Shown piece after piece: positions 43,197 to 53,476 of a DNA stretch of 64,000 nt. Location: contig NZ_KB899424.1 of the NCBI RefSeq assembly GCF_000378205.1, positions 20,696-84,695 on the forward strand, in the 5' to 3' direction. The notes beneath the pieces are model-generated. The model was not told the origin of the DNA. It was given only the letters and a program-made list of their open reading frames with translations, and did not search any database. This DNA comes from Sediminispirochaeta bajacaliforniensis DSM 16054 (lineage in GTDB: Bacteria > Spirochaetota > Spirochaetia > DSM-16054 > Sediminispirochaetaceae). Every line of letters starts with the position of its first letter. Position 1 is the first letter of the stretch. The translations under genes were made by a program, and so were the position numbers.

Positions 43197-43901
43197 ATGC
43201 GTAAACACAAGTCTCAGCCCCCCAGAACGGTAAAGGTTCTCTGCGTCTCCGATCATATCGATCCGCTCATCTATTCCAATGGGATCAAAGAACGCTTCAA
43301 ATCCATTGGTCTGGTTCTTGGTGCCGGAGATTTGGAACTCCCTTACTACGGATATATTGTTTCCAGTCTCAATAAGCCTCTCGGTTTTGTTTTTGGTAAC
43401 CATAATCTAAAGAGAATCAGTTTCTACCGCAAAGAGTATAAATCCTTTCAAACCGATGTAAGTAACTCTTCCTTTCTCGAACGCAGCTTCGGGAGTACCT
43501 ATCTTGGGGATAGAACAGTAAAGATGTCGGGGCTTTTACTTGCAGGGCTCGGCGGAAGTATGCGCTATAATAAGGGTATGAATCAGTTTTCCGAATTTCA
43601 GATGGCTATGAAGATATTGAAACTTCTTCCCGGCCTTTTGGTCAATCGGATTTTTCGAGGCAGATGGCTCGACATCCTGCTGACCCATGCACCCCCTGCA
43701 GGAATCCACGACAGGGAGGACCAATGTCACCGGGGCTTCAAGGTATTTCTCCTCTTCATGAAGCTCTTTAAGCCGGCATACTTGGTTCACGGACATGTGC
43801 ATTTGTATGATCTCAACGCAACAAGGAAGTCTACATACCGTAAAACAACGGTTGTAAACGCCTATGAACATATTGTAATCGAGGTAGAGGTTCCCAGATG
43901 A
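43197..43901 (+). CDS. Metallophosphoesterase (calcineurin-like)
   Basis: 234 residues. Metal-ligand motifs in order: SDHIDP (D-x-H variant), GAGDLE, FGNHN, LLTHAPP and HGHVHLYD. These define a calcineurin-like phosphoesterase of the YfcE/ICC type; the substrate (phosphodiester, nucleotide or lipid) is not known. It is cytoplasmic. Overlap ATGA with the next gene and a 7-nt gap to the preceding TPR gene put it in a three-gene operon. Confidence 0.87.
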   Translation: MRKHKSQPPRTVKVLCVSDHIDPLIYSNGIKERFKSIGLVLGAGDLELPYYGYIVSSLNKPLGFVFGNHNLKRISFYRKEYKSFQTDVSNSSFLERSFGSTYLGDRTVKMSGLLLAGLGGSMRYNKGMNQFSEFQMAMKILKLLPGLLVNRIFRGRWLDILLTHAPPAGIHDREDQCHRGFKVFLLFMKLFKPAYLVHGHVHLYDLNATRKSTYRKTTVVNAYEHIVIEVEVPR

Positions 43902-44833
43902 GTGAAGACTCAGCTCTTGTGCAAAGCCAAGCACGAGAAGATTTTAATAAAGCAAGAACGAAAGCCGCCTTCTCAAGAATTCTGAACGCGCTTTCACCGG
44001 AAAAACAACGTCTGCTTTCTCTGGAAGATGTAAAGAATCTTCTGAAGCCAAAATCGCAAACCTACAAGGGCATGCAGGCGGTTGATATCGATTTGATAGT
44101 GGGAAGTGAAGGACGATATAAGGATTTTACTTCCGCCTTCCTACCCAAACGTGATTTCATTCGGGGAAGATGGGAAAGTGTCGACCGTGCTCATCTTATG
44201 GATGTTACCCTGCCGCCCATAAAACTTTACGAGATCGGCGGCGTCTATTTTGTACGAGACGGCAACCATCGTGTCTCGGTGGCAAAAAGCCAAGGGGTTA
44301 GGGCCATCGATGCCGAAGTAATCGAGCTGGATACGGAGTTGAAGCTCGAACCGGGAATGACGCAAAACGATCTGAAATGGCTGGTCATCAACTATGAAAA
44401 GGAGAGGGTCTTCGAGGAAACAGGCCTCGGAGCGGTCATCGACAAACGCGAGATCCATTTTACCGAGACCGGCCGCTGGATAGAACTACTCCGTCATATC
44501 CAGGGCCACAAATATTATATTAATCAGGATAAGGAAGATGAAATTCCTTTTCTCGAAGCGGCGAAGTCGTGGTACGAAAATGTCTATCTTCCCATTGTCG
44601 ATGTAATCTTTCGGGAAAACATTCTTGCCCGCTTTCCCGGACGAAGTTTCGGAGACCTCTATATGTGGATCATTAAACACTGGGATGGTTTAAAGCACAA
44701 ATATGGGAACGACTTCTCTTTGAACAAGGCCGCCATCGACTATGCAAATCGGTATGGGAAAAGCAGAAGAGAGCGTTTTACCGATAAGCTCCGAAAGATA
44801 GGCAAACTACTGCGCTCCCTCTTCCTGCGATAG
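43898..44833 (+). CDS. ParB/sulfiredoxin-like domain protein
   Basis: 311 residues. The core segment PPIKLYEIGGVYFVRDGNHRVSVAKSQG matches the ParB/Srx-type nucleotide-binding fold (GNHR in place of GERR/GCHR). It is followed by a helical C-terminal half (ETGRWIELLRHIQGHKYYINQ, FPGRSFGDLYMWIIKHWDGL) resembling DUF4032-type proteins. It has a basic C-terminus (RRERFTDKLRKIGKLLRSLF). It may bind CTP or ATP, but no parA or DNA-partition context exists here. Its 3' end overlaps the convergent lipoprotein gene by 27 nt. Confidence 0.7.
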   Translation: MSEDSALVQSQAREDFNKARTKAAFSRILNALSPEKQRLLSLEDVKNLLKPKSQTYKGMQAVDIDLIVGSEGRYKDFTSAFLPKRDFIRGRWESVDRAHLMDVTLPPIKLYEIGGVYFVRDGNHRVSVAKSQGVRAIDAEVIELDTELKLEPGMTQNDLKWLVINYEKERVFEETGLGAVIDKREIHFTETGRWIELLRHIQGHKYYINQDKEDEIPFLEAAKSWYENVYLPIVDVIFRENILARFPGRSFGDLYMWIIKHWDGLKHKYGNDFSLNKAAIDYANRYGKSRRERFTDKLRKIGKLLRSLFLR

Positions 44834-45523
44834 ATCACAGGGACCGAAAAGGACGGCGATCCCGCTGCTTCTATCATAGGCGTATGCTCGCCACCGGGGG
44901 GCATCTTTTCCCTTGCCGCGCGCCAAGAGCTTTTTCGGAAGGTGAAGTATACCGTCATCGCCGACAGCGGCCTTTTCCGAAAGAACAGAATCCCCCATTT
45001 CGTTATAAAGCCGGAATTCGGTAGCAAGCCAATTGGTCGGTTCTCCCGGCAAAACAAGAGCAAGGGCATCGGTTTCAGAACGAAATGGGAGAAAGGCATC
45101 GTCAAAGGAAATCGAATCATCGATCGTAAAACGCACCGAACTCTCCCTTCCCCCCTTGTCGATGAGCGTAACCTCATATGAGGCCCTGGGGAAGCTATCC
45201 TCATTCGGCATTTCGAAACGTGGATAACCGTACCACGCTTCTCCGTTTCGATCAATGATGATAAGCTCATCCTCTTCGACCGTCCAGGAAAGTTCACGTT
45301 CCGTACAATCAAGGCGAAGGGAGCCCACATCTTCAATACCGTCTCTGTCGTCGGCAAGAACAAAAAGCCGAAGCCCCTCGGTATACGCCCCACCGTCTGG
45401 GACTGAGATTTCAAGACGCCAGAACAGAGAGGCTATTTCCGGACTGTAGGCACTACAGGATGAAAATGACAGAATAATACAAAGAAAAAATAAAGCCGAG
45501 ACGAGCTCAGATGCTTTCGACAT
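44807..45523 (-). CDS. Putative lipoprotein
   Basis: 238 residues from the ATG at 45523. A hydrophobic signal (ELVSALFFLCIILSFSSC) ends in a lipobox-like Ser-Ser-Cys. Spirochaete lipoboxes are relaxed, so acylation at this Cys is plausible. The mature part is beta-rich and Ig-like (WRLEISVPDGGAYTEGLRLFVLADD; YEVTLIDKGGRESSVRFTIDD). Family unknown. The start overlaps the end of the acyltransferase gene by 17 nt, and no strong ribosome binding site is visible, which suggests translational coupling. Confidence 0.68.
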   Translation of the reverse strand: MSKASELVSALFFLCIILSFSSCSAYSPEIASLFWRLEISVPDGGAYTEGLRLFVLADDRDGIEDVGSLRLDCTERELSWTVEEDELIIIDRNGEAWYGYPRFEMPNEDSFPRASYEVTLIDKGGRESSVRFTIDDSISFDDAFLPFRSETDALALVLPGEPTNWLATEFRLYNEMGDSVLSEKAAVGDDGILHLPKKLLARGKGKDAPRWRAYAYDRSSGIAVLFGPCDLSQEEGAQ

Positions 45524-46670
45524 AAGACATTTTGGTAACAACCGGATTTGCATAGGTTTCAAGAAGTATTTCACGGACCTCATCAGGCAGGTGCTTAAAC
45601 CGCTTCATCAACTGTTCACGATCATGATCATCGTAACGGTCACTGAAAAGTGTACTTCCCTTCACCATGTCATAGGCAAGATAGTTGGTTGCCCAAAGAC
45701 GGTACGAAGACTGAATCTTTCGGTCAATTTCTTCAGTCAGTTCACGGTCGTTCTTGAAAGTTCCCTCTATCGGCTTGGAAAAAGCGTAATGGACACGCCC
45801 CTTGAACCCCTTCATTCCGGCCATCATTGAAACCAGATCCTCGTATTTCCCCTTTTTGTGCTCTCCGCGTACCTTCTTGTGGTACAACTCCCATGCCTTC
45901 ATACGATCACAGGGGTCATATTCATAGCTGATGGCAACCGGTACAATACGACAGGAACGGGTGAACTCCTCAAAAGGAATCTTTCGTGCACGATCGACCA
46001 GCTGGAGCATTTTGACAACCGCGGCGTTGGTATGATCCTTTCCGTCCTTGGACCGGCCGGGTCCCTGTGCGATCCATATCGATTCATCCGTATCTTGAAG
46101 CACATGGCGAATATAGGCCGACAATTGCAAACTTGCTACAAGCTGTTCCCGTATCGGAAGATTCCGCTTTACGATAAAAGAACGATTTATCCTTATGACA
46201 TCGGCGACCGTCTGGTTGATCATCAAATTGTCTCCGAAGGCAATTTGCGTCAAAGGCATACCATATCGTGTCAGGACATAGTTTAGCAAAGCCGGATCGA
46301 GAACAATATCCCTGTGGTTGGTTATAAAAAGATAGGAGAGCTTTTTGTCGAGGAACTCCCCCCCCGAATAGCTGATTCCGCTGATCGACTTCTTTACCAC
46401 AAACTTTGTGAGAAAGGTATCGACACTCACCTTACGCTGAAAATCAAAAACACTCTTTACTGAACGGAATTTTCTCCGCATGTAAGAACGGAGGGCAAAA
46501 TCGACAAGAGGTTTGGCAAATTTCGGTAGATTTGGTAAAAAGGCGGTTCGGATTCCCGATACCAACCATTCGCTTTTTCCCAAACGGGAGAGGACCTCTT
46601 CTACTTCATCATCCCGATAGGGACGAATATCTTCAAAATCAATAGTATCCAACAGCTTCTCAAGATCCAT
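45507..46670 (-). CDS. PlsC/PlsB-type acyltransferase
   Basis: 387 residues. The acyltransferase block is visible as FITNHRDIVLDPALL (motif I), NQTVADVIRINRSFIVKRN (motif II), IWIAQGPGRSKDG (motif III) and CRIVPVAISYEYDP (motif IV). Motif I reads H-x5-D rather than the usual H-x4-D, so either spacing or the alternative Asp in HRD is used. It probably transfers an acyl chain to glycerol-3-phosphate, lysophosphatidate or a related lipid at the membrane. It lies 18 nt downstream of rph on the same strand. Confidence 0.8.
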   Translation of the reverse strand: MDLEKLLDTIDFEDIRPYRDDEVEEVLSRLGKSEWLVSGIRTAFLPNLPKFAKPLVDFALRSYMRRKFRSVKSVFDFQRKVSVDTFLTKFVVKKSISGISYSGGEFLDKKLSYLFITNHRDIVLDPALLNYVLTRYGMPLTQIAFGDNLMINQTVADVIRINRSFIVKRNLPIREQLVASLQLSAYIRHVLQDTDESIWIAQGPGRSKDGKDHTNAAVVKMLQLVDRARKIPFEEFTRSCRIVPVAISYEYDPCDRMKAWELYHKKVRGEHKKGKYEDLVSMMAGMKGFKGRVHYAFSKPIEGTFKNDRELTEEIDRKIQSSYRLWATNYLAYDMVKGSTLFSDRYDDHDREQLMKRFKHLPDEVREILLETYANPVVTKMSYVESI

Positions 46671-46688
46671 AGTGAGTAGAGTACCCCT

Positions 46689-47398
<710 letters not shown>

Positions 47399-47399
<1 letters not shown>

Positions 47400-47788
47400 C
47401 AGTTTTCACCTCCTGCATACTTATCCATGATTTCCGGAAATTCGTAATAGATGATACCGTCGTCACGGACCTCCATTCTTACATGTTGATTATCGACCAT
47501 TGCCTGGAGTATCCTCTCGGCCTCCTGCACATCTATCCCTGTTTCAATAACCACATCGGAGACGGTGAGCCTTCCCTTTTGCCGGTCCGCAAGCCGGTAA
47601 AGGGATGCCCGTAAATTACGATCGATCGCACGGGAATCATCATTGCTAAACGGGTCTTCATCATAAAATTCAGGGAATCTTCCGCGACGGGATCTGTCTA
47701 TAGTATGACTACGAGTAACCGATCTTATCACAAAATAGACGATAAGAAAGGGAAGCAAATACTCGAAAGGTCCGAAAAAGAAGAACAT
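47399..47788 (-). CDS. Small membrane protein with a predicted winged-helix domain
   Basis: 129 residues. One N-terminal membrane segment (GPFEYLLPFLIVYFVIRSV) is followed by a charged linker. A ~60-residue helical domain looks like a winged helix (LTVSDVVIETGIDVQEAERILQAMVDNQHVRMEV, then DGIIYYEF). It may be a membrane-tethered DNA- or protein-binding module. The ATG at 47788 is chosen because AAAGGAG lies 10 bases upstream; the ATG at 47848 would overlap the U32 gene. Stop and next start overlap as ATGA with rph. Confidence 0.68.
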
Positions 47789-47838
47789 GCTCAGCCACTC
47801 CTTTTTATAAGGATAATAGAAAAAGCGAGGAAAGCGAA

Positions 47839-50085
47839 CTATTTCCACTCCCTATCTTCATTAAAATGAGAGAATAGCTGCTCGCCATCCGCCTGCTGCC
47901 CAGGATTTCCGTAACCGGGCAGCAGATCCCCCTTGAATGTAAACTCATCGGATGAAGAAAGCGTAGTTCGGAACTCCTCCCCACTCCATAGAACGATAAG
48001 CCCCTCTTCACCGCCTGCGGCAACATGAAATTTCTCTCCCCTGCCGTCAACGATGGCACCAGAAAGGGGCAAAACAGCCCTGGTTACCAGCAAGGGAACT
48101 CTTCCTTCTGCAAAGTGTTCCAGAGGCACCGGCGAAGACGATGAAAAGAGCCTGAACGCCTCGGCATCAAGCTCGGGCCACGATTGTACAAGGCGAACAC
48201 CCAAACGCGCAAGTACCAGGGCACTAAGCGTATTGGAGGCGGGAAGAGGCCATGAGCTGGTAAGAATGAGATCACAAGTATCAATTTCTGCAAGTTCCGC
48301 GGCCTGTCGCAAGAGAGGAACATGAAAGAGAGAGGTGACCCGAAAGAAACGCACCTCCCGTTCCATGGCCTCTCGTATGCTCGCCGTGAAGGCGGCAACG
48401 TGACCTTCGGGTACGAAAAAAGGAAGGAAGGCCTCATCCTCTTTCTTTGCCTCGCGAAGAGGGACCAGCCGTCTTCCGCTCTTCGGTGACCCGACACACT
48501 CCCTCGACGTATAGGAAGAGATTGCTTTCCCTCGAAAAGTACAAAGTCTTTCGCAGGCCCGGTCCCCGGGATCATCCGGCGTCTTTCCCGGCTCGGACTC
48601 CAATGCGTCGATCATGAATGACCAGAACGCTCTTCGCAGCTGTTTCAACTCCCCGGGAGGAAGAAAGAATGCCCCTCTTATATCGGCCTCAAGGTTCCCT
48701 AAACGGTAGCGTTCATCCCGAGTTGCACGAAATAGATCACGCAGGATCTCTTCATCGATGGGGCGATTTTTTGCAGGTTTGAAATCCGTCTCGTATCGCC
48801 ACTGGCGGCCGCCGGAACGGATGGAAAGACCCTTTTCCTCGAGCAGGATAAAGAGGTCTATAGGCTGAGAAGCGCGAAAGAGCGGCAAGGCATCCACATT
48901 GGATTGCCCTCCGCGTCTGGACTCTCCGACCTTGTAGATCTTCATACCGGCGGAGGCCTCAACAGGAAGGGTGATTGTCACCTGCGAGGCCGCATCGGCC
49001 TTAGCCACAGGCCGACGGCCGATACGCATCTCGGTAAGGGTAAAAGCCGAGGCCTGGCCGCCGGACGTATCCTGGAGGCGAAGACGATCTCCCCTATGTA
49101 CTCTTCTGCTGATGCGGGCGGTAATCTGTTTTCCCCGAACCGCAACAACCTCTCCCACAAGGAGACCGGAAATTCCGGGGGAGGCCGGGTAAACGACAGA
49201 GGCCCGGTCCTCAGCCGTGGAAAAGCCGTGGGACCAATGCCGACCAAAGGAACGGGCGAGGATACGGCGGGCCTCTCCGAGATAGCGGGCCTCTTCTCCC
49301 GGCGGAGCATCAAGCATAAGGCGATAGGCGCGGACCACCTGTTCGACATAGGCCTCTTTTTTGAGGCGTCCCTCGATCTTCAGGCTTGCAATGCCCATAT
49401 CCCGATAACGGGGAATAAGATCAAGGGCATAGAGATCCCTTGTGGAGAAAAAGAAACCACTCTCTTTCTTATCCCTATCCATGCTGTGGAACCGACGGCG
49501 ACAGGGCTGCTTGCAGCGGCCGCGGTTACCGCTCCATCCCCCCATCCAACTTGAAAAGAGACACATACCGGATAAAGAGCAGCAGAGGGCACCGTGAATA
49601 AAGAGCTCGATCTCGAGTGGGGAAGCCGCGGCAATGGCGGCAATCTCTTCAATATCGAGCTGACGCTCAAGGATGACACGGGATATTCCCATCTCTTGTG
49701 CGATCTTGACTCCGGCGAGGTTGTGGAACCCCATCTGGGTCGAAGCGTGCACCGCTATATGCGGGAAGAGCTCTCTTACTGCGGAGATGGCCCCTATATC
49801 CTGCATGATGAGGGCATCCGGCTCAAGAGGTTCTATCTGAGAGACAAGCCGTATCGCCGAGTCAAGTTCAGACTCTTTCAGCAGGGTATTTAAGGTAATA
49901 TAATAACGACGATCTCGTTCTTTTGCATATTCGGCAAGGCGGGAAAGGTCCTCAAAACTAAAATTGTCTGCTCCCTCCCGGGCATTGAAACTGGAAAGAC
50001 CTGCATAGACGGCATCGGCACCGCTGTCGATAGCGGTAACGGCACAGGAAAGATTTCCAGCCGGGGCAAGCAACTCGGGAATCAT
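47839..50085 (-). CDS. U32-family peptidase / RNA hydroxylation protein
   Basis: 748 residues. The N-terminal TIM-barrel begins PELLAPAGNLSCAVTAIDSGADAVYAG. The family Cys motif is HGALCCSLSGMC ... GNRGRCKQPCRR. This matches peptidase U32 proteins such as RlhA/TrhP, which in E. coli hydroxylate a cytidine in 23S rRNA or a uridine in tRNA; proteolytic activity is doubtful for the family. The C-terminal half adds a beta-rich substrate domain as in RlhA. Start at 50085 (GGGA eight bases upstream) or 50091. It lies 57 nt downstream of the HATPase gene in the same minus-strand run. Confidence 0.87.
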   Translation of the reverse strand: MIPELLAPAGNLSCAVTAIDSGADAVYAGLSSFNAREGADNFSFEDLSRLAEYAKERDRRYYITLNTLLKESELDSAIRLVSQIEPLEPDALIMQDIGAISAVRELFPHIAVHASTQMGFHNLAGVKIAQEMGISRVILERQLDIEEIAAIAAASPLEIELFIHGALCCSLSGMCLFSSWMGGWSGNRGRCKQPCRRRFHSMDRDKKESGFFFSTRDLYALDLIPRYRDMGIASLKIEGRLKKEAYVEQVVRAYRLMLDAPPGEEARYLGEARRILARSFGRHWSHGFSTAEDRASVVYPASPGISGLLVGEVVAVRGKQITARISRRVHRGDRLRLQDTSGGQASAFTLTEMRIGRRPVAKADAASQVTITLPVEASAGMKIYKVGESRRGGQSNVDALPLFRASQPIDLFILLEEKGLSIRSGGRQWRYETDFKPAKNRPIDEEILRDLFRATRDERYRLGNLEADIRGAFFLPPGELKQLRRAFWSFMIDALESEPGKTPDDPGDRACERLCTFRGKAISSYTSRECVGSPKSGRRLVPLREAKKEDEAFLPFFVPEGHVAAFTASIREAMEREVRFFRVTSLFHVPLLRQAAELAEIDTCDLILTSSWPLPASNTLSALVLARLGVRLVQSWPELDAEAFRLFSSSSPVPLEHFAEGRVPLLVTRAVLPLSGAIVDGRGEKFHVAAGGEEGLIVLWSGEEFRTTLSSSDEFTFKGDLLPGYGNPGQQADGEQLFSHFNEDREWK

Positions 50086-50142
50086 GTTCATGGTCCCAAT
50101 GTACACCAAAACAGGCCGGGGCAAAAGGGGAAAAGTGTAAGC

Positions 50143-50838
50143 CTACATGGAACTCGAAACTGAAGTCTCGCCGGCGGGCAAAACGGGCCGACAAGTGGTG
50201 ACATCGAGAAAAAGGCTACTGACCGTCTTTTGATCATCACCATCGACCGAAAAAGAGAAGTTGCGAAAGCCGATGGCCTTCAGCATGATGTGGATCATGA
50301 CAATGCCGAGACCGGCACCTTCGGAAAAATCCTCCGCTACGGTATAGGCATCGGTAAGGGTGGTATAGCAGCGCGCAATCTCAATCTTCGAGGCTATTCG
50401 TTCACGTTCGGTTTGCAGCAACCGGGCACTGTTAATCACCTGAAGGGCCAAGGTGCCTCCTTTTAGGTGAAAACGAAAACAGACATAATACCCCTGCTCG
50501 GTAAGAAGTCTGTTATAGGAAGAAAGATCATCTGAAACGGTCTGCTTAAAGCACCCCATGCCCGCTTCATACTCTGCCTTATCGAAAATATCAAAACCGC
50601 TGCGTTCGAAAAAAAGGCGTTTGGCATTGGCCTTATGGGCATTTCCCGCAAGCTCGTGCATGCAGTACAACAAGCGATCTTTTAATTCAATCAAACCACA
50701 TTCTTCAAGATAGAGGGAAAGGAGAAGATCGATATAGCGGCGCTGGGGCATTCCGTAGACAGACAACTTGACTTCAAGCTGTTTGTTGTGGGCAAGGGCG
50801 TAACGGATCTTTTTCATTGCAGTTTCAGCCGACTTCAT
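50143..50838 (-). CDS. Stand-alone HATPase_c (anti-sigma-like) protein
   Basis: 231 residues. The GHKL N-box is LYCMHELAGNAHKANAKR and the G2-like box EGAGLGIVMIHIML. There is no DHp helix, so it is not a sensor kinase by itself. The fold is similar to the 18578-19114 product. It follows the cNMP-binding histidine kinase gene on the same strand (88 nt gap), which suggests a shared signalling role. A palindrome AATCAAAACTTGATT lies about 20 nt upstream of the start codon. The C-terminal ~20 residues are Ser/Thr-rich and probably disordered. Confidence 0.75.
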   Translation of the reverse strand: MKSAETAMKKIRYALAHNKQLEVKLSVYGMPQRRYIDLLLSLYLEECGLIELKDRLLYCMHELAGNAHKANAKRLFFERSGFDIFDKAEYEAGMGCFKQTVSDDLSSYNRLLTEQGYYVCFRFHLKGGTLALQVINSARLLQTERERIASKIEIARCYTTLTDAYTVAEDFSEGAGLGIVMIHIMLKAIGFRNFSFSVDGDDQKTVSSLFLDVTTCRPVLPAGETSVSSSM

Positions 50839-50926
50839 GATGCAATCCTACTCCCATTCAATCAAAACTTGATTAAACGAAGATTTTGTTCAGATTATTT
50901 TACACCGACAGTAGGCATTTGAAAAG

Positions 50927-52102
50927 TTATCCGTGCAGAGGAATCCTCAAAAAAATACGTGTACCCTTGCCAGGGGCGGAATCGATCTCAATATTCCCTC
51001 CATGAGCCTCTACGGTGCTTTTTACAATCGCCATTCCGAGCCCTGTGCCCCCTCCCTTTGCCGAGCTGTAGAAGGGTTCGAAAACCCTCTCAAGGACCTC
51101 CTTACTCATCCCTTCCCCGGTATCCGAGACCGTAAACAGGAGCCATCCATCATCATCTTCCGCCGTCAAAGAAAAAGAGCCTCCCATTGTCATCGCCTTT
51201 CTGGCATTGTCGGAAAGGTTCGTCAAGGCCCTGAACATACGTTCCTGGTCGAAAATAACCGGCCCCTGGTGTCCGTTTCGCAAGACTATCTCACAGCGGC
51301 GGGAGGCAAAACGACGGCGGACCCATTCCTCAAGACGAAGGAAAAAGCCGTCAAGATCAACCGATCCCATATCCAGACGGATCTCTCCCCGCGAATAATC
51401 GAGAAGCTCGTTGGCAAGCTGATTGAGCCGCTCCGCCTCGAAACGGATATTACGAATATAGTCCATATTTTTCTGTGGAATACCTTCGCTGATCAGCAAA
51501 AGATCGGTATACGCCTTCACCACCGAAATCGGGTTTCGGATATCATGAAGGATCATGGATGAGAATTTTCCCAGGGTCGAAAGACGCTCATTCTTCAATA
51601 ATTCCGACTGTGCCGTCTGAAGGTCCCTGTTTGCAATCTCAAGACGCTTGTTTCTTTCCCGAAGGTCTTCAAGGAAGGTATCGTTGCTCTTTCTCACCAT
51701 GGCGGAGAGGCTTTTTACGATGGCAAAGGCAACCGTAGGCTTTTCCTGAAGGATCTTCTGAAATTCATCCTGGCCGATATAGAGAACCCGAGTATTTCCC
51801 CTGCTCTTTACCGTTGCACTTCTGGGAAGCTCGTCCACAAGGGCCATCTCGCCAAACAGATGGCCGGGGCCGTGAACAGCCAGCATATCGGCCTGATCAC
51901 TTCCGTAGCCCTTCCAGACTTCAACCTCTCCCGACATGATAATATAAAAACGATCTGCCTCATCATTCTCCCAGAAAACAACCTCGCCGGCAGAGAAATT
52001 GGTTTCATGACAATAGGCCATGATGTCCCGAATATCGGTATCGTCAAGATCCTTAAAAAAGTAGATGGTACGGAGAAACTGAAAATATCCGATTCTCTCC
52101 AT
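50927..52102 (-). CDS. Soluble sensor histidine kinase with N-terminal cyclic-nucleotide-binding domain
   Basis: 391 residues, no membrane span. The N-terminal cNMP/CRP-like domain (~10-130) has the phosphate-binding-cassette-like segment GEMALVDELPRSATVKS. A short coiled coil (ERNKRLEIANRDLQTAQSELL) leads to the HisKA H-box ILHDIRNPIS and a complete HATPase domain (N-box NLSDNARKAM, G1 DTGEGMS, F-box EPFYSSA, G2 GTGLGMAIVKS). No response regulator is adjacent. The class IV cyclase-like CYTH protein could in principle make its ligand. The ATG at 52102 has GGGGAGG seven bases upstream. It is 31 nt downstream of the yjbQ-type gene. Confidence 0.9.
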   Translation of the reverse strand: MERIGYFQFLRTIYFFKDLDDTDIRDIMAYCHETNFSAGEVVFWENDEADRFYIIMSGEVEVWKGYGSDQADMLAVHGPGHLFGEMALVDELPRSATVKSRGNTRVLYIGQDEFQKILQEKPTVAFAIVKSLSAMVRKSNDTFLEDLRERNKRLEIANRDLQTAQSELLKNERLSTLGKFSSMILHDIRNPISVVKAYTDLLLISEGIPQKNMDYIRNIRFEAERLNQLANELLDYSRGEIRLDMGSVDLDGFFLRLEEWVRRRFASRRCEIVLRNGHQGPVIFDQERMFRALTNLSDNARKAMTMGGSFSLTAEDDDGWLLFTVSDTGEGMSKEVLERVFEPFYSSAKGGGTGLGMAIVKSTVEAHGGNIEIDSAPGKGTRIFLRIPLHG

Positions 52103-52133
52103 GCGAAACCTCCCCGGCGTCAAAGGGTAGTAG

Positions 52134-52547
52134 CTACTCGCCGATAATTTTGATCAAAACCCGCTTTCTCCGACGACCGTCGAACTCACCGTAGAAAATC
52201 TCTTCCCACGGGCCGAGATCAAGCTTTCCATCGGTGATGGCGACGACAACCTCACGTCCCATAACCTGTCTCTTGAGGTGCGCATCACCGTTGTCCTCAC
52301 CAACATTGTGATGGTATCCCTTCCGACTATAGGGAGCGAGTTTCTCGAGCCACTCAAGATAATCCTGATGAAGTCCCGACTCGTTGTCATTTATGAAAAC
52401 ACTCGCGGTAATATGCATTGCATTGACAAGGCAGAACCCCTCGCGCACGCCGCTCTCCTGCAATGCCTGTTTGACATCGTCTGTAATATGGACAAACTGA
52501 TATCGCTTTTCCGTATTGAACCACAACTCTTTTCGAAAACTCTTCAT
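52134..52547 (-). CDS. yjbQ: YjbQ / UPF0047 family protein
   Basis: 137 residues, full length. Signature stretches: [51 protein letters not shown] and [21 protein letters not shown]. The family is often annotated as a secondary thiamine-phosphate synthase based on weak complementation in E. coli; the natural function is unsettled. CAGGAGG precedes the ATG at good spacing. It is the first gene of the long minus-strand run reaching 44807. Confidence 0.92.
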   Translation of the reverse strand: MKSFRKELWFNTEKRYQFVHITDDVKQALQESGVREGFCLVNAMHITASVFINDNESGLHQDYLEWLEKLAPYSRKGYHHNVGEDNGDAHLKRQVMGREVVVAITDGKLDLGPWEEIFYGEFDGRRRKRVLIKIIGE

Positions 52548-52639
52548 GGTAACCTCCTGTAGCCGAAAACACTATAGCAGAGATTGGGGGCGTTACACCA
52601 CCAAGATTTCTCCTCCTTCCATCACCGCTAAGATTATAC

Positions 52640-52645
52640 TATACT
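52640..52645 (+). promoter_or_regulatory. -10 element immediately before the ZIP gene
   Basis: TATACT ends 6 nt before the ATG at 52652 with only T residues between, so no Shine-Dalgarno is possible. The -35 region is weak (TTCCAT at 52617-52622). Confidence 0.45.
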
Positions 52646-52651
52646 TTTTTT

Positions 52652-53467
52652 ATGAGCTACTTTACATCCCTATCACCGATAGCCCAGGCCGCCATTGCTA
52701 CCGGCTTTACCTGGCTGATGACCGCACTGGGTGCTTCTATGGTCTTTTTCTTTAAGAACATTAATAAAAAGGTGCTGAATGCGATGCTCGGCTTTGCCGC
52801 CGGAGTGATGATCGCCGCAAGTTTCTGGTCGCTTCTCGCACCGGCTTTGGAAATGGCAGAAAACGCCGGTAACAAAACACCCTGGATTCCGGCGGCCGTC
52901 GGTTTTCTTTGCGGAGGGGCTTTTCTCTTTCTTGTGGATAAGATCCTTCCCCACCTTCACCAGGGAGAGCCGATCGAACACGCAGAGGGGATATCGACGA
53001 GCTGGCAACGCAGTATCCTTCTGGTTCTTGCCATAACCCTTCACAATATCCCCGAAGGCCTTGCCGTCGGAGTGGCATTCGGGGCCATCGCTGCAAACCT
53101 GCCGAGTGCAAGTGAAGCAGGGGCCATAGCCCTTGCCCTCGGTATCGGTCTGCAGAATTTCCCCGAGGGAGCGGCCGTTTCCATTCCCCTGAGGAGAGAG
53201 AGGCTCAGCAGGGCGAAAAGTTTCTGGTATGGCCAGCTCTCGGGCATTGTTGAACCTATCGCAGGGGTCATCGGAGCGCTTTTGGTCATTATTATGCGTC
53301 CGATACTGCCCTACGCCCTTGCCTTTGCGGCGGGAGCCATGATCTACGTGGTGGTCGAGGAACTGGTTCCCGAGGGACAAAGCGAAGCCGCCCATTCGGA
53401 TATCGCAACCCTCGGAACCATGCTTGGATTTACCGTAATGATGGTTCTCGACGTCGCCTTGGGTTAG
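52652..53467 (+). CDS. ZIP-family divalent metal transporter
   Basis: 271 residues with about eight membrane segments. The metal-binding helices carry [14 protein letters not shown] (TM4) and [13 protein letters not shown] (TM5); the His-Asn-x-x-Glu and Gln-Asn-x-x-Glu motifs are those of ZupT/GufA-type ZIP proteins. It probably imports Zn2+ or related ions across the inner membrane. The gene stands alone on the plus strand between divergent yjbQ and convergent methyltransferase-like genes (9 nt between stops). No metal-box operator was recognised. Confidence 0.9.
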   Translation: MSYFTSLSPIAQAAIATGFTWLMTALGASMVFFFKNINKKVLNAMLGFAAGVMIAASFWSLLAPALEMAENAGNKTPWIPAAVGFLCGGAFLFLVDKILPHLHQGEPIEHAEGISTSWQRSILLVLAITLHNIPEGLAVGVAFGAIAANLPSASEAGAIALALGIGLQNFPEGAAVSIPLRRERLSRAKSFWYGQLSGIVEPIAGVIGALLVIIMRPILPYALAFAAGAMIYVVVEELVPEGQSEAAHSDIATLGTMLGFTVMMVLDVALG

Positions 53468-53476
53468 GATATAGAA

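Noticed and set aside
52673..53395. 240-codon minus-strand frame
   Set aside because: Antisense to the ZIP transporter, which has both metal motifs.
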